A DNA stretch of 64,000 nucleotides from Acanthacorydalis orientalis (Eukaryota > Arthropoda > Insecta > Megaloptera > Corydalidae), in the NCBI GenBank assembly GCA_034766995.1, contig CM068315.1:10804010-10868009 (forward strand). Reading direction: 5' to 3'. Positions within the stretch are counted from its first letter, which is position 1, and each line of letters opens with the position of its first letter. Position numbers and translations under genes: made by a program. The notes beneath the pieces are model-generated. The model made no database searches. It worked only from the letters and a program-made list of their open reading frames with translations, and had not been told where the DNA came from. Shown here one piece after another: positions 26,321 to 40,010 of this stretch.

Positions 26321-26885
26321 TTATGTTGGTAGAAAAATAATTGCGATTTGTGACCTTCAAATTCATAAAAAAAATTTCTCAGCTAGTTGTTTTAAATGAT
26401 CCAAAACTGTTAAATGACTAACACCTTACTTTTGTGCAAGGTTTCAAATTGTTTTGCGTGGTTCTCATTCAACTAACGCCTTCAGTTGGTCGTAATAAAC
26501 TGAAAAAAGATTCCCGCGATTCACCTTCAAGTTTCTCGTCGCTAACATGAAATTTTTGGATCGACCATTGAACCGAACGTCCCTTAACAGCATCCATACA
26601 AAAAAACATCGTTTGGTTTACGAGCAGTTTCTGCTGCTTTACCACCAGTTTTCAACTCATACAAAAAAAAATATTCTTATAGGACTATGGACTTAAACCA
26701 TATTTAATTCAGTAGGCCCAATTGAAGTAAAATTAATAATAAAATAAAAGTCAATGTTACCAATATACCGACCGAAAAATGCACTTTAAAATGATATTAA
26801 CATGAACACAATGAAATGACGCTTTCATTAAAAAAATATAGTTAGAATTCAGAAAGAAACCGCAAGTATTTTTCAACCAACCATA
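26321..26885 (-). mobile_element. Cecropia/Hsmar1-type mariner, internally deleted copy, reverse
   Basis: The copy is on the minus strand and bounded by TA at 26,319-26,320 and 26,886-26,887. The right terminal region on the plus strand reads ttggtagaaaaataattgcg; the other end reads aaaccgcaagtatttttcaa. On the minus strand it has the same 5' region (ggtcggtatattggtaacat) and the Hsmar1-like start of the transposase (ELKTGGKAAETARKPNDVFL). The internal deletion resembles that in the copies at 20,864 and 58,159. Confidence 0.85.
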
Positions 26886-27236
26886 TATAATGAAAAATAT
26901 TAGAATAAATCATATTATATTTTTACCATCAGATTTTCAATATTTTTACTTTTCTTCAATTTTATTGACTTTTTATATAGTATACTTTAAGTCAAACAAA
27001 ATCATTTCATTTAATAAACTTATTTTCAATTCTCTTTCCTTTTAATATTATAAAAAAAAAACATATATATATATATATATATATATATCTTTTATGAAGA
27101 AATTTATTTTATTAATATTCATAATAACGGAGAATCTTAATTTATGCGTTTCACTTATTTTAATATAAATTAAATTTTCAAAAGAGAATGCCTACTTTTA
27201 TATTTTTTTCTGTCTTTCTCTGTTTCATACACACAC

Positions 27237-27286
<50 letters not shown>

Positions 27287-27289
27287 TAA

Positions 27290-27680
27290 AAATACACGAC
27301 GATATCCACTGTTTTCAGCTGGAAATATATCTTCATTCCGCAGATGTAAATATTTTAATATGAAACTCGACGTCTTTGCTCACCGGCCCGTCCATATTTT
27401 AAAATATACACGAACCGACCACGATGTAGCATCGAACCACCTACGTTACAAGGAAAACACAAGCCAGTACAAAATAGGTGACGCCCAATAATTTTTCATC
27501 GAGTTTATAAGACACAGTCTTATCTTTTGACAGATGACTGACTCCAAATCAATTTTGCGCTGTTGACATACTTTCGAACTGTCGTCTCCAGTGTTTATTG
27601 TACATATAAAGAATAGAGCTGAAAATCTACTCATCGACGTGTTTTATTCGTTATTATATTTTATTCTCGTTCTTTTTACA
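27290..27680. promoter_or_regulatory. GC-richer stretch, possibly conserved noncoding
   Basis: Contains actcgacgtctttgctcacc, ggcccgtccatatt, acgaaccgaccacgatgtag and cgaactgtcgtctccagtgt. A 62-codon frame on the minus strand (27,446-27,634) has no recognisable domain. It follows a (TA)n array. Confidence 0.2.
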
Positions 27681-28097
27681 CGACTATGATATATATTAAG
27701 CAATTATTAAAATGTAGAATACTTATCATCGCTTGACAGTGTTATTAGTATTTTTATTGTTGTTGTTGTTGCCGTGTATGTGTTTTAAGATTCTTAAAAA
27801 CAGACATTGAAATGAACCTACAGAAACCACTTTTGCAAATTGGTGTTATTTTCGTATTTACTGTCATAAATTTAACATTATACATTTTCCAATTGTCTGC
27901 CTGTATAAAAATTTAACAGTATTTTAAAACGCAAAAAATAATAATTTACTAAAATCATAATTATACCGTACTGATACAACTTTTTTATGTCTGTTATATT
28001 ATACAATCTATTTGTATTCATAAAAAAAACACTAAAATAACTTTATTTATACATAAATTTTAAGTTTATAAAAATTTAATGAAATACACAAACATAC

Positions 28098-28144
<47 letters not shown>

Positions 28145-28305
28145 GACACTTCATATCCGTGATCGATTTTATAATACTATAAGTTTTCATGTCAAATAAT
28201 TATTCAAAAAGAATTCAAATACTCAAAAAACGAAAAATAAATTTAAATGAAAACTACTATCGTATTAATTTTTGCTTTTTATTCGTACATAATGAATGGA
28301 TAATT

Positions 28306-28307
<2 letters not shown>

Positions 28308-28358
<51 letters not shown>

Positions 28359-28410
28359 CGCTTACATATGTTTATATATATATATATGTACATATATGTA
28401 CATATATATG
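28308..28410. repeat. (TA)n arrays with TACA variants
   Basis: One pure run (28,308-28,355) and a second broken one (gtacatatatgtacatatat) close by. Confidence 0.95.
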
Positions 28411-28531
28411 TTAAAAATATTTTTATAAATAAAATAATACAATTTTTTTCAAATCAGAATAGATATTACTAAGCATTTAGTATCCCTTTTTATCATATTC
28501 TCACTTCAGTATATCGAATTACATAATACAT

Positions 28532-28569
<38 letters not shown>

Positions 28570-28870
28570 AAAGAGAGGTGTCAATAAAAGCAAGTGAATA
28601 AATTATAATTGGATAATAAATGATACAGTAAAGTTTAATAAATTATATTGATTTATATCATAGATCAATATGTATTAAAACCTGGAGTATAAATTATATT
28701 ATTTATTTCCCAATTATCTTTTTAATGCGATGATTTTACCGGTATTTCATTTTCGTTTGAAAATAAAAGTTTATGCCTAAATTTATTAAAATATTATTTT
28801 TGTCTTCAAACACACACGTAAGATATTTCAAAATGATAGAATATACATGAATATAATTGGCTAATATATT

Positions 28871-28880
28871 ACATATATAT

Positions 28881-28948
<68 letters not shown>
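28871..28948. repeat. (TA)n array
   Basis: About 78 bp. It lies 50 bp upstream of the piggyBac-like element. Confidence 0.97.
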
Positions 28949-28950
<2 letters not shown>

Positions 28951-29002
28951 ATATGTGTAGGCGTATATTTTATTACGAAACTGAATAGAAAAGAAGTGTT
29001 AA

Positions 29003-29638
29003 CCCTTAATGGTCGAGAGCTTTTTTTATAATACTCGCCCATAAGATGACAAAAAATTAGGTGAAAGCTTATAAAACTTTTATAAGAATGAAAACTTAAA
29101 TAACACATTTAAACTGATTTATTTAGATATAAATTCAAGATATTTAGTTGATTTGTAATTTTATAAATAAAATTAATTATAATAATTGTTGAGAGTATAG
29201 TATTTTTCAAAGCAATCGCCAATGTGTATGGATGGATTCGCGGGACATGTTGAACAATATGTGGATGTTTGTTTACGCTCACCTTTAATCTTTCTATCGA
29301 AACATACTTTGAAAGTCACAAATATATAATATTTACACGTTGTAACCTTCTAAATAACAAAACTACATTGAATATCGTTGCGACGAAACTGTTGTGCAAA
29401 TGCTATAATATTCACGTCTTAGAACGTTATATAACATAACTGTAAATATTTCTTGTCAGTGCATGATCAACTAACTATCTAATGTAATAAGTTGCAATAT
29501 TTGATCAACAAAAACTACAGCAATGATAAGTAAATGAAATGAAAACTAAATTCTTTACATGTTTCCCGTATTGGGGCCTTTCGGTTTCTATGGCATAAGT
29601 GTGATGTCCCCGTAGCGGGGCCTTTCGACCGTTGAGGA
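29003..29638 (-). mobile_element. piggyBac-like relic flanked by TTAA
   Basis: The 636-bp element sits between TTAA at 28,999-29,002 and TTAA at 29,639-29,642, the signature target duplication of piggyBac transposons. Inverted ends are cccttaatggtcgagagc on the left and (complement) tcctcaacggtcgaaaggcc on the right. The minus strand keeps the C-terminal end of a transposase (29,173-29,319). Near the right end, ggggcctttcg occurs twice (about 29,574 and 29,617). The catalytic part has been lost, so it is a deletion derivative. Confidence 0.85.
29173..29319 (-). pseudogene. piggyBac transposase C-terminal cysteine-rich domain remnant
   Basis: A 48-residue open stretch ends in a natural stop: VTFKVCFDRKIKGERKQTST, then YCSTCPANPSIHIGDCFEKY. 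The cysteine pattern C-x15-C-x2-C-P with a following C-F-E-K-Y matches the C-terminal RING-like/cysteine-rich domain that closes many piggyBac transposases (usual form CPxKPxLCxxxCFExYH). Two expected residues differ (a Cys replaced near IHIGD, and Tyr in place of His in EKYY). The rest of the gene is missing upstream. Confidence 0.85.
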
Positions 29639-29765
29639 TTAAATATTTATTCCTTATAGAACTTATTACTTTTTTAAAAAAAATACAATTAATAATTAAG
29701 TAAGTAAAATAAAGATAATAGAAATAAACTTATATTATCAAAAGTCAGTTTTCTTTATTTATACT

Positions 29766-29812
<47 letters not shown>

Positions 29813-29816
<4 letters not shown>

Positions 29817-30979
29817 CATTTAAAAAATAGAATTTTGTTATTTTGATAAATGGATAAAATTTATTTTAATGGGAGAATATTTAATATGTATATTTGTTGA
29901 TAACTAAAATCATTATTTTTAAGTAACAGAATTATTTCCTTTCATACGTATTTAAAAAAATGTTTCTTGAATTTTTCAAAAAATAAGATTAAAGAGAAGT
30001 ATATGAATCTTTAGCTACGTTATTATGTAATGGCCTTTACATCGCCGATTTTAAAAAATAATATCACCACTTTTAGCATTGATATCTTTATCAAAAATAA
30101 TACAATAAATATCGAACTAGATTATGTTTCTCTAATATGAATTATGATATTACTTCATTTATATAAAAATCGGATCGTTTGTTCATGAAAAAATAATGAC
30201 TCGAAGATAACAAACATGAAAATGTTAAGAAAACGAAATTATTAATAGATAAATTACATATATATTGATTAATTAGGCTTGAAATAATCATTTTGAATAT
30301 TGTTTCAGTAAATTCACTCGGTTCTAGTCAATTTCATCTTAGATTGCCCACGTTCTGTATTTATTTATGAATTACTTGTTTTCTTAACTAAAAATTCATT
30401 TTAAATAATTTCGTAAAATATACAATTATTATCAAAAATATCTAAATTAGAAATATCTGAAAATATCATAATATAATATTACATAGTTATTGTAAACAAA
30501 GTTCATTGATTACAAAAATTATATACATAAGTTTAAAAGTTTTAAACGTCATTGTCGTCATTCATTTTAATTAAGAGTCTATAACAGTTCTATTACTTGA
30601 AAGAGTTAATATAATGGACTTAACTCGTTGTATTATATTTAATTTTTGTTTCATTTCGTAAAATTTTAGCAGAGGAACTTGTTGAAATTAATTATATAAT
30701 CATTGACTATAAATCTTACATTCAAAGCAGATACTCGACTGTAAAGCGTTAGGGAACAAATGTTTTTCCGGTGTGTAATGTCATTTCCTTTATTGTTTCA
30801 CATTAAAAGTAAATGAGTCATGATTTAATAAAAAAAGTAAATACTTCCCAATTAAGACATTTTATTAATATAAGTGTACTTTCATAAAACATACTCATTC
30901 ATCGTAACAAATAAAATTAAAAAATATAAAAACTATTCTCTGACGAAAGTTCAATGATGAGTATTGTTCATATATATGC

Positions 30980-31024
<45 letters not shown>

Positions 31025-33518
31025 CGTGTGTGTTATTAAATCTGTGAGGACATTTATGTATTTCTGTAAGAAAACATCGCGTGTCACAATTCAACTGAAT
31101 ATTAACATTTGTAAAAACTACTAATGAGAGACTTCCTAGAGTATAAAATGCATTTCTCAAGTGAATAATTTTAAATATTCATTATTCTCACATGTCTTAC
31201 ATGCGAGAATATTTATTTCTTATTGAAAAAGAAATGAATAAATAAATAACAATGTTGATATAATCATAAAATAAACATGATATTACGAAAATTATCGTTG
31301 TGGCTAAATTCACATTCACAAATGAATCTTTCCAAGGCCAGTATAAAATTTTCTTATAATGTTCAATTTCTAATTATACAGAAAGGGTGGAACTGATTCT
31401 TTTGGAAAATGATAAAAGTATCCACTTATTTCAAATAAAATTTTATTAAAAAATTGCACTTTTGTTAGCTTTAACCATATTTTATGGAAACGAAAGTTCG
31501 ATTTGATATAAGATCAAATATAATACATAAAGGTATATATTTATAAAACAACTTCAACAAGAGGATGTTGATGACTGGTAAAAATATATTTTTCTATAAA
31601 AAATCAAGACAAAAATAATATGTTTTTTCCAATCGAAAATTATTTTGTTTTATAAATGTCAATATAATATATTTTTATCTAATCGCCTACAGAAAATTTC
31701 CTTTCAATTTATTTTAAGTACCGGATGAAAAATATATACATACATTTCAATTATAAGAACATATTTTTATATATAAAATGAAATATTGAAAGAAAATATT
31801 GTCTAACGAGAAATAAGGTAAAAGAAAATATAGAAGGAATTTTTTGTATATATATATATATATATATATATCAAATAACTTTATTTTTATTATAATATAA
31901 AATTATAAAAAATCTTCTCAGAAAAAAATCATAAAACGATTGGAAATAAACAGAGCATTTTATTTTTAGTGTTGACAACGAATACGTTTATTGGTCAGTT
32001 TCAAATTGATCTTCAAATAATTCAAATATAATGAATAGTTTATATCAGTTTAATGAATAGTTTAAAATAGTTTTATATCCGAAAACATTAATTACTTGTT
32101 TTAGAAACTTAAATAAATTTCAATAGATAAGTTAACAATACAGAATTTGTATCAACTGAGATTCCATTCTATTACATGAAAGATATTAGAATCGATAAAA
32201 AAATGTCATTGCAGATAACAAGAACAAAACTTTTCTTTGCAGACTTTTCGGTAAACATCTCTGAAATTCCTAGAACATCATTCAAACAAGTGAATTAAAA
32301 GAATTTCGCCGAACGAGATAGAAAATATCTCTGACGTTTTGTTGATTCATTTTGTCCAAAAACAATGTTCATGGTTGTCTGTGTTTTTAAATTACAATAC
32401 AATCGTATGTTAAATTACAATAGTGTGCAAATACAATACCATGTTAAAGACAGTTTATTGAGTGTAAATTAGATATAGGAAACAATGACAAATAATTAAT
32501 TCCACTAGTCATTGAAAACTTTAACAGGATTAACAACAGGATCAAATTGCATCATTAAATCGTTCATTAATGTCGGTATTTGTATTTATCTCAAGAAAGC
32601 ACAAATAGTATTAATAAATCTTGAGCTTTATTGTAACCACATCACTTAATAACATTCACGAAAGATTAAACGCGTTATTATACTCTAAAGGGTAGAAATT
32701 TCCACCTATTAACAATGTAGGTTAGTAACATAAAATAATTTTGATTGGATGTATTTTCTCATTGATAACCTCAATTCAATGCTACCATTTTCAGTATTGA
32801 AAAGGATAAATCGAATAAAATTTTTATTTAATAATATTTTTTAGTCAAACCTTATTTTTTCAAAATTCTTCTACCTTTAAGAAAGATAATAAATAGTTTA
32901 TTCATTAAATTTTACGGATAAACACATGTTTGAAAAAAGCTGTAATATAAAATATATAATATAGAAGGAAGGTAATCATTTATTGATCACGTAGTGTTAC
33001 TTGCTATTTTCAATCAAACTACTTAATTATTTAATAAAGAAATATTTAAATATTAATTATCTTTAATTAATAAATAAATATCAAAAGTAAAAAACTGTAG
33101 TTTATATAATAAAAATTCATTTAAAAAATAAACTTTGTATTAAAATGAACTAAACGTCTTAATAATGTGTAGCAAATAAACATTTCCAAAAAGTAAACGT
33201 TCCGTGCCATTAAAATTTTATATAATTTAAATAATATCGAACTATACCTTTACATTTCATATTGATCTATTTACTGAAACGAAGATTGTTTTTTTAAAAA
33301 AAAATCGGAATATAGATAATTTACATAAAGTATTTGTTTAAAACTCAATTTTAATTTAATATTTCTGGATTTAAACTTTTTTTAAAAAGTTGTCTTGATA
33401 ATATACAAAATAATATCTTCTTGTAAGATAATTACAATTATATTAATATATAATTCAGTATTTTCTAAATAGTTAATGACAATTTATGTATGTATATATA
33501 ATACAAATGTATAAAATA
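29813..33518. other. No gene seen; AT-rich DNA
   Basis: Only TA/TG arrays (about 30,970-31,033; 31,850-31,871) stand out. No transposon ends or coding signal were recognised. Confidence 0.55.
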
Positions 33519-33885
33519 AAGTTATGACACTGGTTAAATTCTTTTTTGTAAGTGAATTCTTTTTCCCTCACACAAACAAATTGTTATTAAAAAATATTCA
33601 ATAAATAATTACTTATCAGTTTTGTTTGTTACTTGTTCGCATTTCAAGAACGATACTATCATCTTCAGAGAACCTAGCTATAGACAATGAAAAAAAGAAA
33701 GTAAGAAATCTGATTTTTTCTATGCCTTGGTTACTCTGAAAATTATGGCATCGCTGTTGAAATGCGCATAATTAACAATCACAAATAATCAATAACAATT
33801 TATTAATTTTTTTTGATCAGAAAAGACTTTTATGGTCTGCAGGTTAAAAAAATAGTTTATTTTTGAAAATAAATGCACACGCTCT
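33519..33885. mobile_element. CAG-ended ~330-bp MITE family, copy B
   Basis: The left part agttatgacactggttaaat then gtaagtgaattctttttccc matches copies A and D. Internal gatactatcatcttcagag is identical in core to copy D. The right part (gcaggttaaaaaaatagttt) is a decayed inverted end. Confidence 0.65.
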
Positions 33886-34629
33886 AATTTTGTTAACTAT
33901 CCTTTTAAATAAAGAGAATTTTATTGAATTGAAATAATATTTTCTATTTACATTTTACTACTATATACTAATTCACATAAATAATTCAACAATTCAAAAA
34001 ATGTACTTTACTAAAGTATCTAATCATTAATCATTATTAATTATGATAAAAGAAATGTGTTTTGTATCATCTGAATTCATTTGTAAGATATATTTGAAGC
34101 AATCAAAGAACTAATTTATATATACAATTTTTTTATCATTTTATACAGTGAATAATTTTATGAAGACTATAAAAATATACATTTTTATAAAGAACATTTC
34201 TTGTTCGAATAATAACAAATTTCAACGCTAAGCAGATATTAAATTAGTATTTTAATCAAATTTGACAAAGAAAGATTGTAATATAAAACGCATTATTTTT
34301 ATAATGACAATTAGTAAATGAATTGAACAGACAAAAATTCAACATGCATATGACAACTAGTGACAACTAAACAAATAAATAATAAAATACATAATTAACA
34401 AGTGGTCAAATTCGCCGCATACAGAAAAATGAAATTGATTTCAGTGTCTCTTTTGAATTTAATTTATCTGGATAAATTGTAATTGGTTGATAGATAATAT
34501 ATGTTTTTATCATAGTTTTTCTTTATAAAAAATATATTATTTTTGAACTTGTTACAAGAAAAGTTTTAACTTTCTTTATGAACTCTATCATTAACTTTTC
34601 AAATAATGTATAACAAGTTCATATTCTTA

Positions 34630-34630
34630 A

Positions 34631-34692
<62 letters not shown>
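34630..34692. repeat. (TA)n array
   Basis: About 62 bp with one tacata interruption. Confidence 0.97.
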
Positions 34693-34695
<3 letters not shown>

Positions 34696-35140
34696 TCCAT
34701 GTGTGCACTTTATAACAAAATTGCATGATATCAAGTTTAGCTCACGTGACTGACATTTCACTGTTTACAATCACAGTTTTTTTTTTTGATACGTTGATTG
34801 TACATTCAATCTTTTTGGGAAGAAATATTTATATTAGAAACGTTTGCGTGCACATGCATTAAAACGGAAGTTTCTGTAAAAAGTAGACGTATTACAATAA
34901 ATCAAGTGAAAAGAGATTCGGTTTATGTGAAGTTTATGTCAATTATATTTGATTTATTCAAAATAATTTACATTTTTTTAAATCAACTTGAAAATTAAAA
35001 GTAAGTTTGTTTTATACCTAACAATTTCAATAATATTATTGAAACATTACCAAGGAAAACTATAAATTAATATATAATAGTTTGCTGAACTCGAAAGAAT
35101 GTCTTTAATAAATCAGTTTGTATTTATTAAACATTTTATA

Positions 35141-35341
<201 letters not shown>

Positions 35342-36201
35342 TTAATTAGAAACATTAAATATACAATAACAATTAATATTTTATGTTTAAATAAAAGAAT
35401 TAAAATGATTCTAAAATGAAAGTTAATACATTTATAATTACAAATTAATATACATTCCTCATTTTAGCTTTAGCAAAAAATACTTTTTTTCCAAAAACAA
35501 ACATTTTTATCCCTTGCAATATTTCAAAAATCTATCATAAAACTTTAATAGCTCAATGTTTAACACTGCTTTAAAACACTACAAATGTAATAGAATGATA
35601 CAAAAATAAAATAAAAAAATAATATTAACACAATTATACAAATATTAACGTTTTACTAGTTGAAGTTATATTACTATCTGGGCAAAAAAGATTATAATAT
35701 AAACTGAATTTATTATATTTTATTTTTCACTACTATATTAAAATTTATTTCTATTTATGGATTAGTAAAAAAAAATTAAATGAAACAGTAACACGATAAA
35801 TTTGTTTGTAAAGGTAAAAAAATAGTATTTTTATTTAATTTTTTTTCAATTACTAATACAAGAATTTAGGCTATATATATAAATAATTTATATTAACTTT
35901 TTCTTTAATACATTTGTTACATGAAACATATCATTAGAAATAAACAGAATTACATAATCTGCAAGTCGTCATACTTTTCCTAATATAATTTCTTTGGTCT
36001 GAAACTAAATTTGAAAACTAATTATCGCATAATTCCTAGTGTTATGTCCGTAATTTTCGTATTTGATACTTAATTGTAGCAAATTGTGAATTAGTGCAAA
36101 GCTCCATAATACCTTGAGATTAAAATATTGCATGAACGAGTCACTAAACTTTTTGTCAATAAATTTAGTGATGATAAACAAGATAATTAACAATAAATTG
36201 G

Positions 36202-36261
<60 letters not shown>

Positions 36262-37439
36262 ATGCGTGTAAAATATATATAAAAAGCCATCTAATTTTAT
36301 TTTAGTCGAATCAAAGGTATGTAATTTTTAGGTAAATTATTTTTTATCAGTTACATCACTAAATATTCCGCTTAATTATAATTATTTTTTTTTATTTTCA
36401 AATATTGCTGATGAATTATAATTAAATACAGTGAGATTGTTTACTTAAAAACATGACTACATAAAAAAATGTAATATTTTTAAAATAATAGTATGACAAG
36501 TATATCGAAAAGTAATCCTACAGATAAATAAAAAAAAATCATTTCATTTTTTTTCATAAGTGGCTATTTATCTTATTAATAAATCTTAAAGGTTTAAGTG
36601 CGTGTCGAAAACTGTCATTAGCGATTAATGCATGTAAATGTTAAATATATTACACATGAATAATAGAATAACTAAAATCTATATAACTGTACAACAATAA
36701 ATTACAATCTTGTATTAAAAAAATGCCTATTTGTCTCTTGTACAAGGACTGAATTACTATTTTGGGATTACTGTGTTATTACCATAAAGTAATTCTAAAC
36801 GAAAAAAACACTAAATTAAAGTATTGTACTTAGAAATTTTACTTTTTATAAAATTCACAAAATAACTATCTTAATTCTATCTATTCTATATTTCAGATAT
36901 TTCTTAGAATAATATATTTATCCTAAATAATATTTCCATAAAAGAAAAATATCAAACTATCTCCAATTTTGCAATAAATCGAGTTTCAATTAAGTTATTT
37001 GACGTAGAAATAATTAAAGAAGACATGTATTTTCAGATAAATGTATTTCTGTATCATAAAAAAGTCAGTAAAAAAGACTGCTAGTAGAGGACTTCGTCGG
37101 TTGTTTTATTTATTGAAGTAAATGTTTTCCTACGCTCTCACTGCGAGCTTAATTTCAGTAGAAGTATTTATTTCACATCAATCAATATTGTACTTGTGTG
37201 TGTTCCTACGTAGATATATTTGTATGTATGTATGAAAAGAAAATGTACAATAATATTTACCTAATATATAGAAAAATAACGTTTAAAAGCGATTAGGAAT
37301 TGTTAACATTACTCAATTTATCAATAGATTATTTTCTTAATTGTATTGTTTGATGTGTTTTGTATTTGTCGCTTGCAGTGTATAAATCGACAAAGATAAT
37401 TTTATTTTAAAAACATTCTGTGAGACATCAGCATATTAT
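35342..37439. other. No gene seen; AT-rich DNA
   Basis: One TA/TG array at 36.2 kb. Otherwise it is plain AT-rich sequence up to the CpG-rich island. Confidence 0.55.
36203..36265. repeat. (TA)n-(TG)n array
   Basis: About 50 bp of TA followed by tgtgtgtgtatgcgtg. Confidence 0.96.
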
Positions 37440-38190
37440 ATATTAAAATCCGGCGCACCCATTCCGGCGCCATCGATCCTTCAGCAATATTCTTATCGAT
37501 TCATTACGATTCGACAAGTCAGGCCACAAAAAAGAAGCAAGCGACAACGAACGAAAAACCTTTATGTAATCTAATTTATCTCACATATAAAACATCGCAT
37601 TAACGCGCTCATATCCCATTAACAGTATTGCTCGTACCGTAATTTGACACAGTAAGAAGAGAGGAGAAGAAAAATAGTCTGCATAGATAGAATGCAGCGT
37701 ACGCCCTTAAAGCAAATCTCTGCCGTTGACAATTCCGTTCGGATCGATCGGAGACCATCAAAGTCGCAAACAAACACTAGTCCGGGATAATCGAAGACGA
37801 CGATGTGATGACGCTTCTGTCGTCTCGTCCGTCAGTCTTTTTATTATTATTTATTTTTCTGTCTTGGCAAAATATGTACTTGGCTCGTCGCTGCGTCAGT
37901 ACGGCTGTTAACTGTATGCCATTCAGTCTCCGCCAACAAGGCAGTCTGTCTGCGAGATACGCCCTCGACGATCGATTTCCTTAGCCAGCGTCGTCGACCG
38001 ACACGTTTCCCCCCTGTTGGAGCCCGCAGGGCCTGCACAACTCGACGACGTTGTAGCCGATGCGGAATTATCGATATAGGTTATGCGCCACTGAACTACA
38101 ATGTACGTTGTTTTCGACGGTTGTTTCTACTCGTTTTGTCCACTTCTCACCATTATCTTTGCGCCCGTATTCGATGACATTTCTCCTTAT
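37440..38190. promoter_or_regulatory. CpG-rich island, candidate promoter or enhancer
   Basis: For about 750 bp the base composition is far more balanced than around it and CpG is frequent (ccggcgcacccattccggcg; atcgaagacgacgatgtgat; cagcgtcgtcgaccgacacg). Short open frames on both strands show no domain and no match to the missing Futsch N-terminus. It may be an alternative promoter or 5' untranslated exon of futsch, or of another transcript. Strand and function are not decided. Confidence 0.45.
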
Positions 38191-39061
38191 CTATCTATCC
38201 ATATATATAGTTTTCTGAATATTAATTTGAACAATAACGTGATATTTGTTTGATTTTATATGGTTTTCTTAAAAAATGCCAGTCATATAGTTAAAAGCAT
38301 ATTTGCAAAATTTAAATGTTATTTATTGAAACAATCTACGGTTAATACATGACTAGAACTGAACTAAGTAAATTATCATTATTATAAACAAAAGTATACT
38401 TTTTAATGTAAATTAGACAAAATACAAATCAAATTCGAAAATATTTAAATAGATGTATCTAACACATTTCTTGGATTTAAAATATTACCAGTTTCTTATT
38501 TGAGAGTTTCTATTTTATTAATTTTCACTTCACTTTTTCAGAACCTTATCAAATTCTAAGGACATTATAATATGAACATTGTCATTCTCTCAATTAGTAA
38601 ATATAAAATCGCATTTTTGTGAACATGGAAAATTAATGAATATGTTGTCATACAAAGAGTAATACAAAATTATACCATATGTTGAATACATCTAAATTAT
38701 ATCACTTCTGTATCAATATGTAAACCATTTGTCCTAAGCTGAAGAAAATATTTTTTTATCGTTTTATGTTTCAAATATTATTGAAAGTATATCGTTTGAT
38801 TTTAATTTATTTTTTTAGTTCCTTAAAACAGATTTTAAACAAAACAACCTTGTAAAAAATACATCATAGATGTCATACACTTTTATATTTAAAGGATATC
38901 ATAAATTATGCAAAATATTGAATTAAAATATATGAAAATATTATTTTCAATATTAAGTTTGCATTTTATAATTTTCTTTTTAATAATAAATTCACAAATA
39001 TAAGTATATAAAATTTTTAATAGTATATACTAAAAATAAATAAATATTGAAGAACACTATA

Positions 39062-39116
<55 letters not shown>

Positions 39117-39317
39117 AAAAAAACACAATAAATGTACATGATAAATGTATCATGTAAATTTAAAGGAATATTTATTGAAAACAGAGTCACTGAATCGTTC
39201 AATTTAGAAAATTTATATACTAAAGGACAAATTTAAGCTTATTTTACTTATTTGGAGTTTAAAAACGCATTGACAAAGAAGTTCATTATGTGTAAACTTA
39301 TTATTATATATATATAC

Positions 39318-39627
39318 ATTTTTTTAAAAAAATAATCTAATGCTAAAATATAATTGATAAAGAGAATCAATATATAAAATATGAAAAGAAATCCGCCATT
39401 TTGTTACATTCTCAACGAAACGTTTCCAGCTCTAGCATCAATTAGAAGATCGAATAAAAAAAACCTTATACCAATCATCATTGTATCTTATAAGCAGTAT
39501 ATTTCATAATCATTCATTATTTCTTTAAAATAATAAAGCAAAAGAAGGAAGATATTTATAATTATTTCAAAACTTTATAAACATTTGTTTTCAATTTTGT
39601 CATAAATATCATATAAATGTATTAGAA
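39318..39627 (+). repeat. Dispersed direct duplication, copy 1
   Basis: About 310 bp recurs in the same direction at 40,981-41,300. Shared pieces include ataattgataaag, tattgtatcttataag, ttataattatttcaa and ataaatatcatataaatg. Identity is visibly high with small indels. The function is unknown. Confidence 0.8.
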
Positions 39628-39636
39628 ACATTGGCA

Positions 39637-39640
39637 AAAA

Positions 39641-39705
<65 letters not shown>
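39637..39705. repeat. (CT)n-(TA)n array
   Basis: tctctctctctctctc followed by about 48 bp of TA. Confidence 0.96.
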
Positions 39706-39708
<3 letters not shown>

Positions 39709-39868
39709 AAATAGTTTTAAACAAATTAACTGAATATTCAAAAGAATACAATAACATACATTCGCTTCCATTAAAACAAATATAAATATTAAAAAAATCA
39801 ATTAACGTTATAAGGCTATAAAATAGTCATATTTATTAGTAAAAATCTTTTAGTTTAAATTTATTCAC

Positions 39869-40010
39869 AGCAAACCCTTGTATAGTACGATTAACTGGTT
39901 CCACGAAAACATCCAGTTATGTGAGACCATGTTATAAAAGATATTGTCGCAAATCTTCGAATCCGTTTATACGAGGTGTTTTTGTACATTCATTACTTAT
40001 TCTTTTAAAA
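39869..40010. mobile_element. Possible small transposon relic
   Basis: The stretch cagcaaacccttgtatagta, then cgattaactggttccacgaa, stands out from the AT-rich background. It resembles miniature elements with a 'CAG...TATA.ACGATTAA..GTTCC' start. No matching inverted end was found, so this is weak. Confidence 0.3.

Noticed and set aside
37726..38038. Short frames on both strands in the CpG-rich island, considered as the missing futsch N-terminal exon
   Set aside because: Neither resembles the family's N-terminal block, and no donor giving the required phase-1 junction (ending with a first-position g) was found.
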